Assembly: GCA_022376925.1 (NCBI GenBank)
Contig: JAIOJX010000026.1
Location: 205,232,900 to 205,296,899 of the forward strand
Direction of reading: 5' to 3'
Length of the DNA stretch: 64,000 nucleotides
DNA from: Tragulus kanchil
Taxonomy: Eukaryota; Chordata; Mammalia; Artiodactyla; Tragulidae
This document shows positions 1 through 9,923 of the stretch, piece after piece. The notes below the pieces were generated by a model. The model was not told the DNA's origin. It saw only the letters and a list, made by a program, of their open reading frames with translations, and did no database searches. A program made the translations under genes and the position numbers. Positions within the stretch are counted from its first letter, which is position 1, and each line of letters starts with the position of its first letter.

Positions 1-245
1 TTCTTTTAGACGTCTTTATAGTAAAATGAGAAACTCAATATGAGTTCGAAATCTTGGGGAAATAGTAATGTGATACTTCAGGAATGACCTGTAGTTTTCA
101 AAGACCTTATGCTATACAACTATATGATAGGCACCATTAATTTCTTCCTTATTCCTTCATTGCCTTATATCTGTCAAGTACTGGCTTTGGGGTCACCAAA
201 TTCTACATGCATATGATAGCATATATCTGTGAAGGGCTTTCATTT
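1..245. other. Unique non-coding sequence
   Basis: AT-rich sequence with no repeat family I recognise and no supported reading frame. It is the left flank of the first tandem duplication. Confidence 0.6.
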
Positions 246-279
246 GTCTAGAGGTAAGAAAATACTTTAAAAGATGATT

Positions 280-577
280 CGGAGGCTTCCCTGGTGGTCC
301 AGTGGGTAGGGACACTGCCTTGCAGTGCAAGGGGTGCCAGTTCGATCCCTGGCCTGGGAAGATCCCACGTGCCATGGAGCAGCTGGACCGATGTGTCCAA
401 TTACTGAGCAGGAGCTCTGGGGCGCATGCGCCCAGAGCCGGTGCTCTGCGACAACAGATACCACTGTGATGGGAGGCCCACACGGGCCAAAGAACAAAGA
501 TGGATAAAATTAGACAAATGGAAGACCAATAGAAGTGGCCCGCCCACCCACCCCCCTCCCCCCCCCCCCCAAAAAAA
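280..577 (+). mobile_element. CHR-like tRNA-derived SINE, C-rich tail type
   Basis: The head carries a pol III A-box-like tggtccagtgg and a B-box-like agttcgatccc, so it derives from a tRNA. The body has the shared sequence of this window's SINE family (cacgtgcc, agagccggtgctctgc, gggaggccca). The 3' end lacks the AAATAAATAAAT segment of other copies and runs from a C-rich stretch straight into A. Target-site duplication aaaagatgatt lies at 269-279 and 578-588. Confidence 0.9.
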
Positions 578-588
578 AAAAGATGATT

Positions 589-1160
589 AGGCACTTTTAT
601 CTTTGAAAATATGGTAGGATAGTTTTTCAGAAAAACTCTTTGAGGAAGTAATATCAGTAAATATAGAATAACTTTTTATAATAAAGTATTTCTGTATTAC
701 CTGTCTCAGCTCATGAAAAAGTCAAGGAGATCTTAATAGGCAGATGGCAAACGGTGTGAATACGGAGAAGTACACAATTTTAAAAATCATTGTTTGCCAT
801 GAGAGTATCTGCCATACATGGTGACTAACAGTTGCATGGCTAGAGCAGACACATACCTACAGTCTGTGCAAGAGAATACATAAGAGCAAAGAAACAGTTC
901 ATAACCAAAAGCTTCCCCAAAATGAAATACTAATAGATGAACTAGGAAAGAATATTTTCACAAGGAGACTGAAGACATACAGCAAGTATGAATGAAAATC
1001 ACCAGAAAGATCCAATTCAATATATGGCAGATTTTGGAAAGACACATTCAGATGGTGAAATGAATACCAGAGACATACTTCAAGAAGTAAAAGATATATC
1101 AAGATTATGAATAAGGACAAGAGATTTTTAAAAATGGCACCAGAAAGTTAATGAATCTGA
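589..1160. other. Non-coding sequence, no recognised repeat
   Basis: AT-rich and stop-rich. It is repeated at 1671-2255 only because of tandem duplication 1. I see no coding signal. Confidence 0.55.
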
Positions 1161-1166
1161 AAATAA

Positions 1167-1330
1167 AGTCATTACTGAGAATATGGCATCAGGTCCCATC
1201 ACTTCATGACAAACAGAAGGGCAAACAATGGAAACAGTGACAGATTTTATTTTCTTGGGCTCCAAAATCACTGTGAATGATTTCAATCCAAAAAAGCTTG
1301 CTCCTTGGAAGAAAAGCTATGACAAACCTA
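1167..1330 (+). mobile_element. BovB LINE fragment (copy 1 of duplication 1)
   Basis: Start of the BovB 3' region (atggcatcaggtcccatcac, gactttatttt-like stretch, ctccaaaatcactg), cut off at the duplication junction. It is the same element as 2263-3213. Its last 60 bases carry a deletion compared with that copy. Confidence 0.8.
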
Positions 1331-1362
1331 GAGGTAAGAAAAAAAAACTTTAAAAGATGATT

Positions 1363-1659
1363 CGGAGGCTTCCTGGTGGTCCAGTGGGTAGGGACACTGC
1401 CTTGCAGTGCAAGGGGTGCCAGTTCGATCCCTGGCCTGGGAAGATCCCACGTGCCATGGAGCAGCTGGACCGATGTGTCCAATTACTGAGCAGGAGCTCT
1501 GGGGCGCATGCGCCCAGAGCCGGTGCTCTGCGACAACAGATACCACTGTGATGGGAGGCCCACACGGGCCAAAGAACAAAGATGGATAAAATTAGACAAA
1601 TGGAAGACCAATAGAAGTGGCCCGCCCACCCACCTCCTTCCCCACCCCCACCAAAAAAA
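1363..1659 (+). mobile_element. CHR-like SINE, duplicate of 280-577
   Basis: Same insertion with the same target-site duplication (1352-1362 and 1660-1670), so it is not a second transposition. The C-rich tail differs from copy 1 by several T/C and A/C changes and run lengths. Confidence 0.9.
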
Positions 1660-2262
1660 AAAAGATGATTAGGCACTTTTATCTTTGAAAATATGGTAGG
1701 ATAGTTTTTCAGAAAAACTCTTTGAGGAAGTAATATCAGTAAATATAGAATAACTTTTTATAATAAAGTATTTCTGTATTACCTGTCTCAGCTCATGAAA
1801 AAGTCAAGGAGATCTTAATAGGCAGATGGCAAACGGTGTGAATACGGAGAAGTACACAATTTTAAAAATCATTGTTTGCCATGAGAGTATCTGCCATACA
1901 TGGTGACTAACAGTTGCATGGCTAGAGCAGACACATACCTACAGTCTGTGCAAGAGAATACATAAGAGCAAAGAAACAGTTCATAACCAAAAGCTTCCCC
2001 AAAATGAAATACTAATAGATGAACTAGGAAAGAATATTTTCACAAGGAGACTGAAGACATACAGCAAGTATGAATGAAAATCACCAGAAAGATCCAATTC
2101 AATATATGGCAGATTTTGGAAAGACACATTCAGATGGTGAAATGAATACCAGAGACATACTTCAAGAAGTAAAAGATATATCAAGATTATGAATAAGGAC
2201 AAGAGATTTTTTAAAAAAATGGCACCAGAAAGTTAATGAATCTGAAAATAAAGTCATTACTG

Positions 2263-3213
2263 AGAATATGGCATCAGGTCCCATCACTTCATGACAAACA
2301 GAAGGGCAAACAATGGAAACAGTGACAGATTTTATTTTCTTGGGCTCCAAAATCACTGTGAATGATTTCAATCCATGGAATTAAAAGATGCTTGCTCCTT
2401 GGAAGAAAAGCTATGACAAACCTAGACAGGGTACTAAAAAGCAGAGACCACACTTTGCCAACAGAAGTCCATATAATCAAAGCTATTGTTTTCTCTGTAT
2501 TCATGTATGGGTGTGAGAGTTGAACCATAAAGAAGGCTGAACACAGAAGAATTGATGCCCTTTTTTTTTTTTTAAAGATTTATTTATTTATTTATTTTGG
2601 GCGGGGGTCGGGTTGAGGAGGGAGGGGAACGGGCGGGCCACTTCTATTGGTCTTTCATTTCTCTGTTTTCATCCGTCTTTGTTCTTTGGCTCCTGTGGGC
2701 CTCCCATCGCAGTGGCGTCTGTTGTTGCAGTGCGCCGGCTCTGGGCGTGCCCAGAGCTTCAGCTCAATGATTGGACACATCAGTCCAGCCGCTCCGCGGC
2801 ACGTGGGATCTTCCCAGGTCAGGGATTGAACCGGCGCCCCTTGCACTGCAAGGCGGTGTCCTTATCCACTGGACCACCAGGGGAAGCCCAATTGATGTCT
2901 TTTAACTGTAGTGTTGAGAAGACTCTTGAGAGTCCCTTGGACTGCAAGGAGACCAAACCAGTCAATCCTAAAGGAAATCAACCCTGAATATTCACTGAAA
3001 AGATTGATGCTGAAGCTGAAGCCCCAATACTTTGGGCACCTGATGCAAAGAGATGGCTCAGAAGGAGAAGGGGATGATGGAGGATGAGATGGTTGGATGG
3101 CATCACTGAGTCACTGGACATGTGTTTGAGCAAGTTATGGGAGATGGTGAAAGACAGGGAAGCCTGGCGTGCTGCAACCCATGGGGTTGCAGAGTGACTA
3201 AACTGAACTGAGA
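2263..3213 (+). mobile_element. BovB LINE 3' end, interrupted by a SINE
   Basis: The 3' part of an RTE-clade BovB element: end of the reverse-transcriptase ORF and the 3' tail. Landmarks include catgtatgggtgtgagagtt, gactcttgagagtcccttgg, gatgagatggttggatggca and gaagcctggcgtgctgca. A minus-strand SINE at 2560-2889 splits it. The reading frame is broken by stops and indels. BovB shared with Bov-tA SINEs marks a ruminant genome. Confidence 0.9.
2560..2889 (-). mobile_element. CHR-like SINE inserted in BovB
   Basis: On the minus strand it has the full head (A-box tggtccagtgg, B-box ggttcaatccc), the body, and the long tail form ending in AAATAAATAAAT, CTTT and A-run (read as T-run, AAAG, ATTTATTT on the plus strand). 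The target-site duplication aattgatgcc at 2550-2559 and aattgatgtc at 2890-2899 copies BovB sequence, so the SINE is younger than this BovB. Confidence 0.92.
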
Positions 3214-3417
3214 CTACAGAACAGGGTCAAAGAGACTAAACACCTAAGATAAGCAAAACAGAAGGCAGAAAATGTAACTGAAATTTAAGAGAGAGAGAAT
3301 GAGAACAAGGAAGTATTCAAACAGTAAAAGATATATCAAGATTATGAATAAGGACAAGAGATTTTTTAAAAAAATGGCACCAGAAAGTTAATGAATCTGA
3401 AAATAAAGTCATTACTG

Positions 3418-4368
3418 AGAATATGGCATCAGGTCCCATCACTTCATGACAAACAGAAGGGCAAACAATGGAAACAGTGACAGATTTTATTTTCTTGGGC
3501 TCCAAAATCACTGTGAATGATTTCAATCCATGGAATTAAAAGATGCTTGCTCCTTGGAAGAAAAGCTATGACAAACCTAGACAGGGTACTAAAAAGCAGA
3601 GACCACACTTTGCCAACAGAAGTCCATATAATCAAAGCTATTGTTTTCTCTGTATTCATGTATGGGTGTGAGAGTTGAACCATAAAGAAGGCTGAACACA
3701 GAAGAATTGATGCCCTTTTTTTTTTTTTAAAGATTTATTTATTTATTTATTTTGGGCGGGGGTCGGGTTGAGGAGGGAGGGGAACGGGCGGGCCACTTCT
3801 ATTGGTCTTTCATTTCTCTGTTTTCATCCGTCTTTGTTCTTTGGCTCCTGTGGGCCTCCCATCGCAGTGGCGTCTGTTGTTGCAGTGCGCCGGCTCTGGG
3901 CGTGCCCAGAGCTTCAGCTCAATGATTGGACACATCAGTCCAGCCGCTCCGCGGCACGTGGGATCTTCCCAGGTCAGGGATTGAACCGGCGCCCCTTGCA
4001 CTGCAAGGCGGTGTCCTTATCCACTGGACCACCAGGGGAAGCCCAATTGATGTCTTTTAACTGTAGTGTTGGAGAAGACTCTTGAGAGTCCCTTGGACTG
4101 CAAGGAGACCAAACCAGTCAATCCTAAAGGAAATCAACCCTGAATATTCACTGAAAAGATTGATGCTGAAGCTGAAGCCCCAATACTTTGGGCACCTGAT
4201 GCAAAGAGATGGCTCAGAAGGAGAAGGGGATGATGGAGGATGAGATGGTTGGATGGCATCACTGAGTCACTGGACATGTGTTTGAGCAAGTTATGGGAGA
4301 TGGTGAAAGACAGGGAAGCCTGGCGTGCTGCAACCCATGGGGTTGCAGAGTGACTAAACTGAACTGAG
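3418..4368 (+). mobile_element. BovB LINE 3' end, duplicate of 2263-3213
   Basis: Near-identical second copy of the same interrupted BovB, brought by tandem duplication 2. It is not an independent insertion because the nested SINE has the same position and target-site duplication. Confidence 0.9.
3715..4044 (-). mobile_element. CHR-like SINE, duplicate of 2560-2889
   Basis: Same SINE and same flanking duplication (3705-3714 and 4045-4054) within copy 2 of duplication 2. Confidence 0.92.
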
Positions 4369-4643
4369 ACTACAGAACAGGGTCAAAGAGACTAAACACC
4401 TAAGATAAGCAAAACAGAAGGCAGAAAATGTAACTGAAATTTAAGAGAGAGAGAATGAGAACAAGGAAGTATTCAAACAGTTAACAATTTATGATTTTCT
4501 AGTATTATTGTTACATAGCAATCATTCTGTATATAGCTCTTACTTTACATGACTCTGCACACACTATTTTCATTAATTGTGTTCAGTCAGAAAAAGAGAG
4601 GCCAAGTTAACTAACTGAAGTATGCAGATCAGTTTTATCTTTT

Positions 4644-4649
4644 TAATGC

Positions 4650-4680
<31 letters not shown>

Positions 4681-4922
4681 TTGGCCTCTTTCATCAGTTT
4701 CTGATTTTAATTTACTTTCATCGATCTTCATTCTTTGGCCTGTGTGGGCCTCCCATCACAGTGACCTCCCTCACCACAGAGCACTGGGTCCAGGTGCATG
4801 CTCCCAATTGGACACACTGGTCCAGCTCCATGGCACGTGGGATCCTCCCAGGCCAGGGATTGAACCGGTGTCCCTTTAACTTCAAGGCTTACTCTTTACC
4901 CACTGGACCACCAGGGAAGCCC
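4644..4922 (-). mobile_element. CHR-like SINE, diverged, GTTT-type tail
   Basis: Minus-strand SINE with head ccaccagggaagcccc on the right and a shortened body. Its 3' tail reads as a GTTT microsatellite on the plus strand (4651-4670). Target-site duplication cagttttatctttt is perfect at 4630-4643 and 4923-4936. The body is more diverged than in the other copies (internal deletions, cggtgtccctttaacttcaa head), so it is probably an older member. Confidence 0.85.
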
Positions 4923-5123
4923 CAGTTTTATCTTTTATAAGCAAAGTCTGTAATAAAAGTTAACAGGTCACTTTCAACATTTAATGTACACTTAAGTGCA
5001 CAGCCCATATTTTTGAGCATGTACACAAATAATGACACAGAATGGAATGGAATGTGATATGAAAGAGGTGAAAACAAAATCCTGGAAGCTAAAGAAAGAC
5101 AGAGTTATTACCGAGTTAGATCC

Positions 5124-5172
5124 TTCAGAGAAATTTAATCTAATTTTTTTAGTTCTTCAGAGAAATTTAATC
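5124..5172 (+). repeat. Short direct repeat, 17 bp twice
   Basis: ttcagagaaatttaatc occurs at 5124-5140 and 5156-5172. It appears again in copy 2 of duplication 3 (about 6244-6292). Small local duplication with no visible function. Confidence 0.7.
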
Positions 5173-5380
5173 ATCTTTTTGGTTTTCTTAAAAGAGAAGT
5201 AAAGAGAGGTATTGAGACTGGGCTGTGGGGCAGTAGTGGAAATGCAGGATAGAGGTATGATGGAAGGAAATAGCTTAGTTTAGATAACACTCAGAATTCT
5301 GAGGGAATTATGAGAGTTAATATAGGAAAGGTAGAGGATTTTCGTGGTAGATGATTTTATATCTGTGTTTGTGTGTGTTG

Positions 5381-5582
5381 GTATGCTTAGTCACTCACTC
5401 ATCTCTGACTCTTTGTGACCCCATGGACTGTAGCCTGCCAGGCTCCTCTATCCATGGGATTCTCCAGATAAGAATATTCAGGTGGGTTGCCATTTCCTCC
5501 ACCAGAGGGTCTTCCCAATCTAGGGATCAAACCTGTATCTCCTTCATTGGCAAGCAGATTCTTTACCACTGGAGTCACTACC
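5381..5582 (-). mobile_element. Bov-tA SINE
   Basis: Reverse complement of the ruminant Bov-tA consensus. Bov-A part: gactctttgtgaccccatgg, ggctcctctatccatgggat, gggttgccatttcctcc. Then the tRNA-like head: agggatcaaacctgtatctc, gattctttaccactgg. Moderately diverged. Confidence 0.88.
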
Positions 5583-5818
5583 AAGATGAAAGTGCATCTT
5601 TCTATATAATATAATCATGAAGGTTTCTGTATTCAGGCATAAGAATTTTTTAAAATTTATTATTATTTTTCAAGCAAGATTGGACTCATGCCTCATGCAA
5701 GCCAGTGCTATGACAGGGCATTAATTGGCATCAATGACATGGGGTATCAGTGTTAGCTTTCTGGCATCTTACACAAACACTCTCCATTAAAGAGTCTAAT
5801 TTTTTTAAAAAAGAGTTT

Positions 5819-5928
5819 TGGAGAAGGAAATGGCAACCCACTTCAATATTCTTACCTGGATAATCCCATGGACAGAGGAGCCTGGCAAGCTACAGTCCAT
5901 GGGCTGCAAGAGTTGGACATGACTTAGT
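5819..5928 (+). mobile_element. Bov-A SINE monomer (copy 1)
   Basis: Plus-strand Bov-A sequence (gagaaggaaatggcaaccca, catggacagaggagcctggc) without a tRNA head. It is cut at the duplication 3 junction; the complete version is 6941-7063. Confidence 0.85.
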
Positions 5929-5961
5929 TCCCCTTTACCTTGGTCATAAGCAAAGTCGGGT

Positions 5962-6042
5962 GATCCTCCCAGGCCAGGGATTGAACCGTGTCCCTTTAAC
6001 TTCAAGGCTTACTCTTTACCCACTGGACCACCAGGGAAGCCC
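5962..6042 (-). mobile_element. Partial CHR-like SINE, duplicate of the head of 4644-4922
   Basis: Only the head half is present because copy 2 of duplication 3 starts inside the SINE. One G is missing compared with the first copy (accgtgtcc against accggtgtcc). Confidence 0.85.
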
Positions 6043-6500
6043 CAGTTTTATCTTTTATAAGCAAAGTCTGTAATAAAAGTTAACAGGTCACTTTCAACAT
6101 TTAATGTACACTTAAGTGCACAGCCCATATTTTTGAGCATGTACACAAATAATGACACAGAATGGAATGGAATGTGATATGAAAGAGGTGAAAACAAAAT
6201 CCTGGAAGCTAAAGAAAGACAGAGTTATTACCGAGTTAGATCCTTCAGAGAAATTTAATCTAATTTTTTTAGTTCTTCAGAGAAATTTAATCATCTTTTT
6301 GGTTTTCTTAAAAGAGAAGTAAAGAGAGGTATTGAGACTGGGCTGTGGGGCAGTAGTGGAAATGCAGGATAGAGGTATGATGGAAGGAAATAGCTTAGTT
6401 TAGATAACACTCAGAATTCTGAGGGAATTATGAGAGTTAATATAGGAAAGGTAGAGGATTTTCGTGGTAGATGATTTTATATCTGTGTTTGTGTGTGTTG

Positions 6501-6702
6501 GTATGCTTAGTCACTCACTCATCTCTGACTCTTTGTGACCCCATGGACTGTAGCCTGCCAGGCTCCTCTATCCATGGGATTCTCCAGATAAGAATATTCA
6601 GGTGGGTTGCCATTTCCTCCACCAGAGGGTCTTCCCAATCTAGGGATCAAACCTGTATCTCCTTCATTGGCAAGCAGATTCTTTACCACTGGAGTCACTA
6701 CC
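6501..6702 (-). mobile_element. Bov-tA SINE, duplicate of 5381-5582
   Basis: Same insertion as 5381-5582, repeated by duplication 3. Confidence 0.88.
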
Positions 6703-6940
6703 AAGATGAAAGTGCATCTTTCTATATAATATAATCATGAAGGTTTCTGTATTCAGGCATAAGAATTTTTTAAAATTTATTATTATTTTTCAAGCAAGAT
6801 TGGACTCATGCCTCATGCAAGCCAGTGCTATGACAGGGCATTAATTGGCATCAATGACATGGGGTATCAGTGTTAGCTTTCTGGCATCTTACACAAACAC
6901 TCTCCATTAAAGAGTCTAATTTTTTTAAAAAAGAGTTTTG

Positions 6941-7063
6941 GAGAAGGAAATGGCAACCCACTTCAATATTCTTACCTGGATAATCCCATGGACAGAGGAG
7001 CCTGGCAAGCTACAGTCCATGGGCTGCAAGAGTTGGACATGACTTAGTGACTAAACCACCATC
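6941..7063 (+). mobile_element. Bov-A SINE monomer (complete copy)
   Basis: Runs through the usual end ttggacatgacttagtgact aaaccaccatc. It is the undamaged version of 5819-5928. Confidence 0.85.
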
Positions 7064-7652
7064 ATAACTCTTTAGAAGTTTAGTAACTTTCCTATGAATC
7101 TATATCCTTCACCTCAGACTGTGATGGAGACACCTCTGCACTCCCTGCACCTGTCTGCACACCCCTACATGTTCATACTCCCTTACACACACACACATCT
7201 GCATACACATAACAAAGAGGCACTCTGCTCTGTGAAGGTTGACCTACCAGACATCCCTCATGGAGTTTATATCAAGGATTCATACTCACCTGATCTGTAA
7301 TTTGAAAAATTGTAAGTGTATGTATTAATTTTTTCAGTACCGGATCTACTGGTGTAGTTCAAGCTCAAAAGTCATAAAAGGATACACTGAACCACCTCCT
7401 CTCACATCTGCCCCAGTACCACTGCCACTTCCAGTGGCCCCATGTTACTGGTATATCTATGTTTTTCTAGATATGTCACTATATATATACCCTTCTCTCC
7501 TTTTTATGCAAAAAAAAAAGAGTAATTCAAGAACATCGCCTGCCATACTAATCTCATTTTCTCTAAGTTATTAGGGACATGTGGGGCCAGTGTGGGGGTT
7601 GCAGATGTATCCAACTCTCCCTGAGAAAGTTAAGGCTGAAGGGTGTAGGCTT
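7064..7652. other. Non-coding sequence, no recognised repeat
   Basis: Holds a short CA-rich patch near 7185-7210 and an A-run near 7510. No coding signal or repeat family identified. Confidence 0.5.
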
Positions 7653-9923
7653 GGGCTATGACCAACTATTTCTCAGGCCCGAGGAACTGATGAAAAACCA
7701 TCGTTGATTCACAGAGCATCCAAGACCATGGATGTCTATGGAAGTTCCCTTCGTCCCAGGGATTCTCAGATTTTCTTGGCCCACAAAATTGTTCATCCAC
7801 ATTATGATGTCATAATGAATGTATTGATGAAGCCCTGTCAGCTGATGCTCACAAAGACAGAACAAAGCCACAGCCCTGTTAAAGGCTTCCCTACACTCCC
7901 AAAATCATTTTTGGATAGTCTCTACTAGCCAGATGTGAACTTAATCCACTGCAGTCAGCTAACTTGGAATTACTTTACTGCCACATTGCTGACCATAATT
8001 ATTTCCTGCTGTAGGAGTACTAATTCTTACTGCATGTGAATCTTTCTTTAATTTTCCTGGAGTGAATGCCATGTTAGTTATGAAATAGTATCTTTTCCAA
8101 GTATAAAATCTATAAGCTCTATATAAATGTAAAGTACTAATTAGTACCCCCAAATTCCTGCTCTACCAGCATTTATCTGGAGAGAGACTTCTTTTTTGGC
8201 CTTTATAAAATGGTATTCAAGGCCTCAGTTATATACCAACGGAGCTGATTCCCATGGACAATCTAATTTAGCTAAAAACCGCATGACTAACCACATCCAA
8301 CTTCATTCTGCATATACATGGAAGGCCAAAAAGGGTCTACTCTAAGCAAAAGGAAGCACACACTGCTCATGTTTAAAGTCTTCTCATCTTCTTTGAAGAC
8401 ATCCCCACTTCCTCCTTACTCAACAATCACACAGTATGAGCGTCTATAACAAACATGGGTTTCCTCTTCAGCAACAGTTTTGATGGCTCAATGCTAATTT
8501 CTTTATCCTGTCAAGAAATTTAACCTTTTGAAACTTTGGAGTTCTGTTGAAAGATCCATTCAATTTCACTTGAGCAATGGAATTTGGAGCATCCTGTCAT
8601 CACAAATCTAGGTCAAAAGGAAACGTGATGCTGTCTACATTTCTGATGGCCAGGGGCTAAATGAGCCATTTGGAGCTGAAATGGAATTCTTCTGTGCTTT
8701 TTCTTACTCCAAAACATACTTCTCTGCTCAGTACCACACTTACACAACAACCTTTAAAGCTCAGGATACTCTCCTGGAGCCATTTGGACTTAACCTGATG
8801 GGCTATGACCAACTATTTCTCAGGCCGAGGAACTGATGAAAAACCATCGTTGATTCACAGAGCATCCAAGACCATGGATGTCTATGGAAGTTCCCTTCGT
8901 CCCAGGGATTCTCAGATTTTCTTGGCCCACAAAATTGTTCATCCACATTATGATGTCATAATGAATGTATTGATGAAGCCCTGTCAGCTGATGCTCACAA
9001 AGACAGAACAAAGCCACAGCCCTGTTAAAGGCTTCCCTACACTCCCAAAATCATTTTTGGATAGTCTCTACTAGCCAGATGTGAACTTAATCCACTGCAG
9101 TCAGCTAACTTGGAATTACTTTACTGCCACATTGCTGACCATAATTATTTCCTGCTGTAGGAGTACTAATTCTTACTGCATGTGAATCTTTCTTTAATTT
9201 TCCTGGAGTGAATGCCATGTTAGTTATGAAATAGTATCTTTTCCAAGTATAAAATCTATAAGCTCTATATAAATGTAAAGTACTAATTAGTACCCCCAAA
9301 TTCCTGCTCTACCAGCATTTATCTGGAGAGAGACTTCTTTTTTGGCCTTTATAAAATGGTATTCAAGGCCTCAGTTATATACCAACGGAGCTGATTCCCA
9401 TGGACAATCTAATTTAGCTAAAAACCGCATGACTAACCACATCCAACTTCATTCTGCATATACATGGAAGGCCAAAAAGGGTCTACTCTAAGCAAAAGGA
9501 AGCACACACTGCTCATGTTTAAAGTCTTCTCATCTTCTTTGAAGACATCCCCACTTCCTCCTTACTCAACAATCACACAGTATGAGCGTCTATAACAAAC
9601 ATGGGTTTCCTCTTCAGCAACAGTTTTGATGGCTCAATGCTAATTTCTTTATCCTGTCAAGAAATTTAACCTTTTGAAACTTTGGAGTTCTGTTGAAAGA
9701 TCCATTCAATTTCACTTGAGCAATGGAATTTGGAGCATCCTGTCATCACAAATCTAGGTCAAAAGGAAACGTGATGCTGTCTACATTTCTGATGGCCAGG
9801 GGCTAAATGAGCCATTTGGAGCTGAAATGGAATTCTTCTGTGCTTTTTCTTACTCCAAAACATACTTCTCTGCTCAGTACCACACTTACACAACAACCTT
9901 TAAAGCTCAGGATACTCTCCTGG
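7653..9923. repeat. Tandem duplication 4, unit about 1,147 bp, 22-bp junction filler
   Basis: Copy 1 is 7653-8777 and copy 2 is 8800-9923. The bases 8778-8799 align loosely to what follows copy 2 at 9924-9950 (gcatgcgtgga against ccatttgga, then tgat), as expected of an error-rich continuation of copy 1. The duplicated DNA is non-coding and holds no repeat I recognise. Short ORFs present twice here are one sequence counted twice. Confidence 0.94.

Larger units (their letters stand above)
246..2426. repeat. Tandem duplication 1, unit about 1,080 bp
   Basis: Copy 1 is 246-1330 and copy 2 is 1326-2426, sharing ctaga at the junction. Both contain the same SINE with the same target-site duplication and the same unique DNA. 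Differences sit near the inner ends. Copy 1 has lost about 14 bases near 1290 compared with 2375-2390, where copy 2 keeps the BovB-like reading. Copy 2 starts with an altered A-run near 1340 and one C lost in the SINE head. The SINE tail C-runs also differ. Probably an unmerged assembly overlap. Confidence 0.95.
2168..4481. repeat. Tandem duplication 2, unit about 1,155 bp
   Basis: Copy 1 is 2168-3324 and copy 2 is 3322-4481, joined cleanly with agt shared at the junction. Both hold the same SINE-interrupted BovB. One inner difference is gttgagaag at about 2912 against gttggagaag at about 4069. The first 258 bases overlap copy 2 of duplication 1, so 2168-2426 exists three times in the window. 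Confidence 0.95.
4841..7048. repeat. Tandem duplication 3, unit about 1,121 bp, 33-bp junction filler
   Basis: Copy 1 is 4841-5928 and copy 2 is 5962-7048. Bases 5929-5961 belong to neither copy cleanly. They contain ataagcaaagtc, also found at 4938-4949, and tggtc, as upstream of copy 1, so they look like compressed local sequence. Copy 2 begins inside the SINE of 4644-4922 and lacks one G near 5987. Confidence 0.95.

Noticed and set aside
193..1676. Repeated ORFs of 60-176 codons with shared peptides such as CPITEPELW or FFGSCGPPIAV at many places (193, 1350, 2613, 3768, 27263, 28518, 40179, 41344, 49171, 59113 and others)
   Set aside because: All lie in CHR-like SINEs, on either strand and in several frames. 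They are translations of a tRNA-derived non-coding repeat, not a protein family.
7656..9299. Paired ORFs on both strands repeated about 1.15 kb apart
   Set aside because: The repetition comes from tandem duplication 4; both strands are open over the same stretch and neither encodes anything I recognise.
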